A stretch of 64,000 nucleotides of DNA, taken from Mermis nigrescens (Eukaryota > Nematoda > Enoplea > Mermithida > Mermithidae). A program made the translations under genes and the position numbers. Position 1 is the stretch's first letter. Each line of letters opens with the position of its first letter. Shown here piece after piece: positions 58,552 to 64,000 of this stretch. The notes below the pieces were generated by a model. That model was not told the DNA's origin, did not search any database, and saw only the letters and a program-made list of their open reading frames with translations. The stretch lies in NCBI GenBank assembly GCA_036768485.1, contig JAVLUZ010000056.1, positions 5,814,902 to 5,878,901 on the forward strand. Direction: 5' to 3'.

Positions 58552-60319
58552 ATTGGGGGCCAGGTGCGCTGCCTAGTCCGAGTGCGCTGCAAGGTCCGAG
58601 TGTGCTGCCATAGTCGAGTGCGCTGACAGTGCCAAGTGCGCTGCCAAATAAACAGCATGTAGTTACGCAAGTACATAAGTAGGTACATCTGTACAATTAT
58701 GCTTTTTCCTACCGCTTTGTCTCTGAGTAGGTACGATTGATCACAGTGGAATTCATAAGCGTTTTTGGGGAGATTTTAAGGAAGATCAAGACCCTAAAAT
58801 GGCTAACTGATTCCAGCAAAAAAGGATTTTTTTCAGACCAACACACCAGAATTTCCAAGCTTTACATACATAGTAATACCTTATTTTAGGTAGCCTCTTA
58901 GCAGATGTGCAATGGTTACATATTATAACTTATTGTTAGTAAGAAACATGTACTTAGATATTATTCCGATGCTGCATTTAGCTCAGATATCTATTATCGT
59001 TTTCCGTCAACACTTTTCGTTTGAGAATTTGTGCACATAGATAAGTAGGTATGTATGTACATGCAGACAAATGTATGCAACTATTATTCGTGCTAACGAG
59101 TGATTCTTGTGCATAAGTGACACAAAACATTTAATTAGCCATTAAGTCGTAGGAAAATTAATTAAAAAACACGTAACACTTGCTATTCATTCCATATTCA
59201 ACATTACTCGACTTTTCTTTCCTATGAGAACATTTTCTGGAAAAAATGTGGCAAAATTAAGGCAAAAAGTGGATTAAAATTGAAAACTTTCTTCAAAAGT
59301 ACCAGAAATTGATATAAACCTTAAATTGGCGTTTAAATCAGTTTTTGAGGCCACTTTAGTCCAAAAAAGCTCAATATTTAACCCCCGCCATGCTGTGCAT
59401 CTCTTTATATGGTTCCGACTGTCAAAAAAAACCATTCCCATCCACAGCAGCCCAAAATTCAAATTTTTTATTTTTTTACTGTATTTATTATTATGTGATG
59501 AATGGGAATGAGAAGAGTCAAAAGATGTGTTTTACGTTTCAACGTTAGCTTTCAACCATTTTTTCTTACTAACAATATGTTTAGGACTTTGTCGTTCTTT
59601 GAGTTTTTAAGAGACATCGATGTTCTAAATGGATGTTGATTGCTAGCTACGTAGATGGAACAGGCTATCACAATTATGCGAAATAAAGCAATTCGGCTTG
59701 CTGTTTGAAGATTTTTTTACTCTCTTTAAAGTTAAAATTAAATTATTCTTACAAATGCAAAATATTAAAAGATTTGAGGTCAATAGTGCTCTATACAACA
59801 GAACGAAAGTATAGTATTTTAGCTTGAGATGAATCGCATTTATTTGAAGGTAGCCGCGGATTTTTTGAGCTAAAATTGCCTTGGAATTATCTTAAACCAC
59901 TAAATAGCATAAATACTAAGTAATGATTCGTAGTTGATTTCAAGCACTTTTTAAGGAAGTTGTTGTTTTTTCGATTTCTGACCTCAATTTTGCAACAAAA
60001 AAACACTTCCCAATTGCGCTCAGGTACATAAGTACTGTTTACATAATTAGTCAACTGGAGAAACATCGGAAATAATGGAATGATGAATAATAATAAATAA
60101 TAAACAATGATGGAAATAATAAATAATGAAATAATAATAATGAAATAATAAAAATATTAATAATGAAATAAAAGAATAATGCGCACGCAAAGCGGTAATA
60201 TCTGTCTGGCAGCGCACTCGGCCCTATCAGCGCACTCGACTATGGCAGCTCACCTGACCTCGGCAGCGCTCGGACTTGGCAGCGCACTCGAACTAGGCAG
60301 CGCACTCGGCACCGACCCC
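58552..60319. mobile_element. element with inverted arrays of GAGTGCGCTGCC
   Basis: GAGTGCGCTGCC-type words run forward at about 58563-58655, and reverse complements (GGCAGCGCACTC) run at about 60209-60310. GTAAAATCG occurs immediately outside both ends (58543-58551, 60320-60328), consistent with a target duplication of 8-9 bp. The interior is AT-rich with no transposase; a diverged GCACAGCATGG repeat lies at 59210-59400. The 60179-60385 plus-strand ORF (Ala/Leu/Ser-Ala repeats) is array-encoded. Confidence 0.7.
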
Positions 60320-61268
60320 GTAAAATCGCATCCAAACTTACCTATTGAAGACAATTTCAAAATTCTGGCCATTCCCCTAAGATAGGTGCGCAGGCACACA
60401 ATATGTACATTTGAGTAAGACAAAGTGCGTATAACAGGATTTAAAAAATAACGAAAAGATAAATTGGCAGACGAAAATCAAGTTTGCGAATAACTTATAA
60501 TTTGAAGTCGATTTTATAAAATATGATATGGTTCTCCATCCCTTAAAAACTTAACTGTTCTCTGGTGTAGTCAAAAATTTCTAATTCATCGTCATTCACG
60601 TCACAGGTCCATGACATTGTGGAAAAAACGCGGCGACAGTTACGTCATCATTATTGAGTCGTATCAGTGCTTGCAAAAGGCATAACCAGATAGTCGAACT
60701 GATAATTCAGTGTTATTTGCAACATTGAAATCATGGTACATATTTTAAGTGATAGCTAATTTTATTTATCTTAATACATCGAAATAAAATTCCTATGGTC
60801 AGCTTTATTCGAAAGGAGCCTTTACCGTCATTATCTAAAAAACGAAGGCTAGTACGAAAGTCAATACTATAAATATTCCTAGGAACTAAAAACTAACTTT
60901 TTAAACTTCGAACGCAAGCTATGCAAAGTAAATTAAAAATGTAAGTATACTAATGAGAAATACTTATTCATTGAATTAAGAGTATTCTACCATTTCTTAC
61001 TTAAGCCTCGAATCTTTAAAAAAACAAACAGTAGTTACGAAAAGAAAGTTAATAGGTCGCAATATATGGGAAGTCGATACATCAATACGACGTGAACCGT
61101 TAATAAATTTCAAAAATTTTATTATTTCGATAAAATTTCAGTTTCAACAAATGTTTGTCCAATCGAAAAGATTTTTATATCTACTTATTGCAAATTTTAA
61201 CCCCTGTAATTATCGATCGAAAAAACCTTTGACGAACAGAAATAATCCAATTACTAACGGATTACACG
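60320..61268. other. CABIN1 intron, unassigned
   Basis: AT-rich with no repeat or exon recognised. Confidence 0.4.
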
Positions 61269-61535
61269 CATAGGTGGGCGCCACCAAGGTTCTGGGGAGG
61301 GGGGAGCAAAATTTTTTTAAAGGTCAAAAATGCCCTCAAAAATTGTGGTATGGCGGAAAAACACCATTTTTCAACGTTTCTCATTGAGCACTATCCATTG
61401 GCATCAAAAAATTGCGAAAAAAACAACAAAAAAATGTCAAAAATCGAATTCTGGGGTTATTTTGTTTTCTGGGGGAGGGGGTATTTTGGTTTCTTGGGGG
61501 GTGCATACCCCCACACCCCCCACGCCCAGGTGTGG
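61269..61535 (+). mobile_element. hAT-like MITE, CATAGGTGGGCG family, beside a CABIN1 splice donor
   Basis: CATAGGTGGGCGCCACC to CACGCCCAGGTGTG, with flanks attacacg/gttatacg (6/8). The element ends 10 bases from the CABIN1 exon, inside the donor's intronic neighbourhood. Confidence 0.8.
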
Positions 61536-61545
61536 TTATACGTAC

Positions 61546-61838
61546 TGAGCTGAGCATCTTTTCCACCAAAGCCGCTCTATGCAGAGCTAAACCGGCCCAA
61601 CTGTCGCCCCGGTCCGGATTGATGCACAAGTCTAACTGATAATAGCGGCAAACTTTATGTAAATCCTTCTCTTTTAACTTCCCGTAATAATCGGCCACCA
61701 AGTGGTACAAATCCCAAACGATTGGCAAACATCTGTGGTCGCTGGCGGACGACTGCTCATTAGAAGTGTAAATGGCGTCAGCAATGAAACCCTGTACCCT
61801 TCCTTGTATGTATCTCTCTAATTCTGATAAATGTTGAT
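61546..61838 (-). CDS. CABIN1: CABIN1 homologue, exon (DSWAGLALHRAA block)
   Basis: Acceptor tttcaccttcag, donor gtacgt. After the split Asp codon it reads QHLSELERYIQGRVQGFIAD, LPIVWDLYHLVADYYGKLKE and CINPDRGDSWAGLALHRAAL. Human CABIN1 has [20 protein letters not shown] and [20 protein letters not shown]. The phase is 1 in, 0 out. TPR-type helices; CABIN1 is a nuclear scaffold that binds calcineurin and MEF2 and works with the HIRA histone-chaperone complex. Confidence 0.92.
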
Positions 61839-62202
61839 CTGAAGGTGAAATGAAAATGAGAAAATTCAATGAGAATTAATTTATTGGAAATTCTAGTTTT
61901 AAATCAAAAATGCATTTATGAATATGATAGGATAAATTTTGACGCAATAAAATGATTTGTCTTAAATTTAGTAAAAACGAACTTTCGAAAAATGGAACAA
62001 GTAAAAATAATTGATTCAATTATTTCATTATTACATAATATTTATAGCACAATTTGTGCAAAAAATAAACGGTCACTATTATCAATGACTTTTGAGCATA
62101 CAAATGCGGCTAGGGAGGAGCAGCCGACGATTTTTAGGGCAGGGGTTAATTGGCATATTTTTGGCCAAAAATCTCACAAAAGCACCTAAAAATAGCCTGA
62201 AA

Positions 62203-62584
62203 CACGCTTTTTTCGTATTCGACATTGTAAATGTATGAAGATTTTTGGGAAGACAAAAACTGTTGAAGGGTCTACAATTCGCAAGCATTTTCGGTGCTTC
62301 GCGCCCAGATGAGTAATTGTCTCTTCAACATATCTTTCAATGGCACAAACTGCATTTAGAGAGAAAAAATGTAAAATATTTCAGCGCTTCGCGTCGTTTT
62401 GAGATAATTTTTAGTATCTTTTGTCACCCTGTTTTACTACGTTAAAGGCTGCTACTATACCATATTATAGTAGTAAGCCAAAACTTTGCGCGTCCGAAAT
62501 GTACAAAGGCTTTTAGGGGTACAGAGGCTTTTAGGGGTACAAAGGCTTTTAGGGGTAAAAAGGGACGTTGTATAAAAGCACTGC
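62203..62584 (-). mobile_element. hAT-like MITE, CAGTGTTTTTTTGTA family (copy in the last CABIN1 intron seen)
   Basis: CACGCTTTTTTCGTATTCGAC to GTATAAAAGCACTG. Target duplication unclear. Near its right end the 21-bp unit 'gtacaaaggcttttagggg' is tandemly repeated three times (about 62498-62560), not seen in other copies. Confidence 0.72.
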
Positions 62585-62671
62585 CTAAAAAGAAGTTTAT
62601 TAAATGACTGAACACAAAGGCACAGGTTGGATTTTCGATTATGAGCAAAAAATGTACTCGGGTATATATAC

Positions 62672-62964
62672 CTGGTCTCAAATGTTCCGGTATCAAATTT
62701 TCTATCCTGTGCAATAAGTGAACGGTTTCTGAGGATAAATTCCCATGTGGATTGTCATCAAATTCAGGCGATCGTTCAGGTCTGACAAAATCGAACAATA
62801 AGGCCAAATCGAGCCACTTCAGTTCGACACTCTGTGCTTCATGCTCTATTATGCACCGACTTCGTTTTCGCGGATAATTGTACAAACAATAGAAGCACTG
62901 CTCAGCGCAATTAAGAGTATCGTCGTTAACCGACGATGGAAAATTATCAGCAACAATGGGAAGT
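62672..62964 (-). CDS. CABIN1: CABIN1 homologue, first exon in the window (EQCFYCLYNYP block)
   Basis: Acceptor gcatttttaag, donor CCAG|gtatat in phase 1. The protein is LPIVADNFPSSVNDDTLNCA, EQCFYCLYNYPRKRSR, then SVELKWLDLALLFDFVRPER. Human CABIN1 has DVEQCFYCLYSYPSKKSK followed by VDLIWEDALFMFEYFKPK, so the identification is firm. Upstream exons lie right of the window or were not recognised in 63000-64000. Confidence 0.9.
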
Positions 62965-63088
62965 CTTAAAAATGCGATTAATTATTTATGCCATATTCGC
63001 CAAAATTCGCAAAAATTACACTGCTTAGAAACTGACACTCACACAATTATTAGGCCCATACACACACATAGGAGATAAGAGGGAGGAG

Positions 63089-63533
63089 CACGGTTTTTTC
63101 GTATTCGGCAAAGATTTTTCCCGATGTACAAAGACTTTTCAGGACCGTCTTTGTACGTGTACAAAGATTTTTGGGAAGACAAAAACTGTAAAAAGTGTGA
63201 AATTTACAAAAATTTTAGCGCTTCGCGCCGATATTAGCAATTGTTTGTCCAATATATCTTTAAAATGGCAGAATTTGCATTTAGAATGAAAAAATGCCAA
63301 AATTTTTTGGCGCTTCGCCCATTTTGAGACAAGTTTTAGTAATTTTTGGCGACAGAAACCCAGAATTTAGCTAGAATACACTACTAAAGGTCAAAAAACC
63401 CTGTTTTACCACACTAAAATCACTACTATACCACATTATAGTACACAAAAATTTGCATGTACAAAATCTACAAAGACTTTTGGGAACATATTTGTACATG
63501 TACAAACGGACCTTGTACAAAACAAAAACACTG
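63089..63533 (-). mobile_element. hAT-like MITE, CAGTGTTTTTTTGTA family (rightmost copy)
   Basis: CACGGTTTTTTCGTATTCGG to ACAAAACAAAAACACTG, with flanks gggaggag (63081-63088) and gggaggtg (63534-63541), 7/8. It has inserted into the repeat at 63534-63908. Confidence 0.83.
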
Positions 63534-63908
63534 GGGAGGTGTCGTATACCCCCTGAAGGGTCAGTCAAGCAGGAACTGTCAGGCGCTTTGGAGCTGACGG
63601 AACGTATTCCGCACGATTTTTGAGGGCAAGTAAAAAAGCGCCCAAATTGTATCAAAATAGTTTAAAAATCAAAATTCTCTTCTCATTGATGAATTTGAAT
63701 ATTTTTAAGTGTTAAAAACGATATAATGCAGTCAAAATGGGCTAATAATTCTTTTAAAATGGGATATTATGTACTATGCAAAAAAGTATTTTATAGTCTA
63801 TTTTGACTCATTTTCGTCGTTTGACTAACAAAAAATGGTGAATACTTAAATTTATTGTTTAGTTAGGATTTAACCCCTCCCCTGCTGACCCTGACCATGT
63901 GCATCTAC
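63534..63908 (-). repeat. 'AAGGGTCGGCAGGGGGTGAAAT' repeat family copy
   Basis: 'ataccccctgaagggtcagtcaagcaggaactgtcagg' to 'cccctcccctgctgaccctgaccatgtgcatc'. Matches 41665-42055 closely. The last 90 bases of the window hold nothing recognisable. Confidence 0.6.
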
Positions 63909-64000
63909 GATCAGGCCGTACACTTCATACGAGTACACACATACGAGTATTGCGAAAACGCGAGTGTTAGGTTAGAATCCCAACGACTTCAAAAAAATGT

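Noticed and set aside
60179..60385. A plus-strand ORF rich in Ala/Leu/Ser.
   Set aside because: It is encoded by the GGCAGCGCACTC array at the end of a transposon.
1..64000. Endogenous viral genes, rRNA, tRNA or bacterial contamination.
   Set aside because: None was recognised; the long ORFs outside the three genes are repeat-derived, and the spliced exons are clearly of animal origin.

Overview
The window is animal nuclear DNA, most probably arthropod. It is AT-rich and gene-poor. Short coding exons with GT-AG (once perhaps GC-AG) junctions are scattered among introns of 0.35 to 11.5 kb, and most of the rest is short, dead or non-autonomous DNA transposons. I see no bacterial operon, CRISPR array, rRNA, tRNA or viral gene.

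Three host genes can be assembled by splice phase and protein similarity. (1) Left edge, + strand: the last three exons of a BAP1/Calypso-type nuclear deubiquitinase (exons end at 49, 2244 and 3367; the 5' part lies left of the window). (2) 12498-21417, + strand: a complete seven-exon gene for a 388-residue synaptotagmin-family protein (one N-terminal membrane segment, then C2A and C2B). Its calcium-binding loops look degenerate. (3) 35106-62964, - strand: eight exons of a CABIN1 (calcineurin-binding protein cabin-1) homologue, a TPR-type scaffold. Its 5' end lies right of the window; one internal junction is unresolved and the last exon's end is ambiguous. An unidentified + strand terminal-exon-like ORF (53552-53775) and an unidentified - strand exon-like stretch (51444-51549) sit inside the 11.5 kb CABIN1 intron.

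Everything else is dominated by repeats. Many have 8-bp target-site duplications (TSDs) readable at both ends, so they are hAT-like: families beginning CAGTGTTTTTTTGTA, CATAGGTGGGCG, CAGTGGCGGATC, CAGGCCCGTATCC, CAGGCACGTAGCTG, CATGCACAGCATGG, TAGGGATGTNCCGG and TAGAGCTGNACC. There is also one clear PIF/Harbinger element (TAA duplication, broken MADF-domain ORF), one degraded mariner, one TA-flanked foldback element, a 1.2 kb foldback element with a tandem-repeat centre, and several microsatellites. A hairpin word GGCGCGAAGCGCC, containing GCGAAGC, recurs in several of these families. One locus (31527-33482) shows elements nested inside one another, each with its own target duplication.

The three genes are not obviously linked in function. 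Two of them (BAP1, CABIN1) are chromatin/nuclear regulators and the third is a membrane-trafficking type protein.
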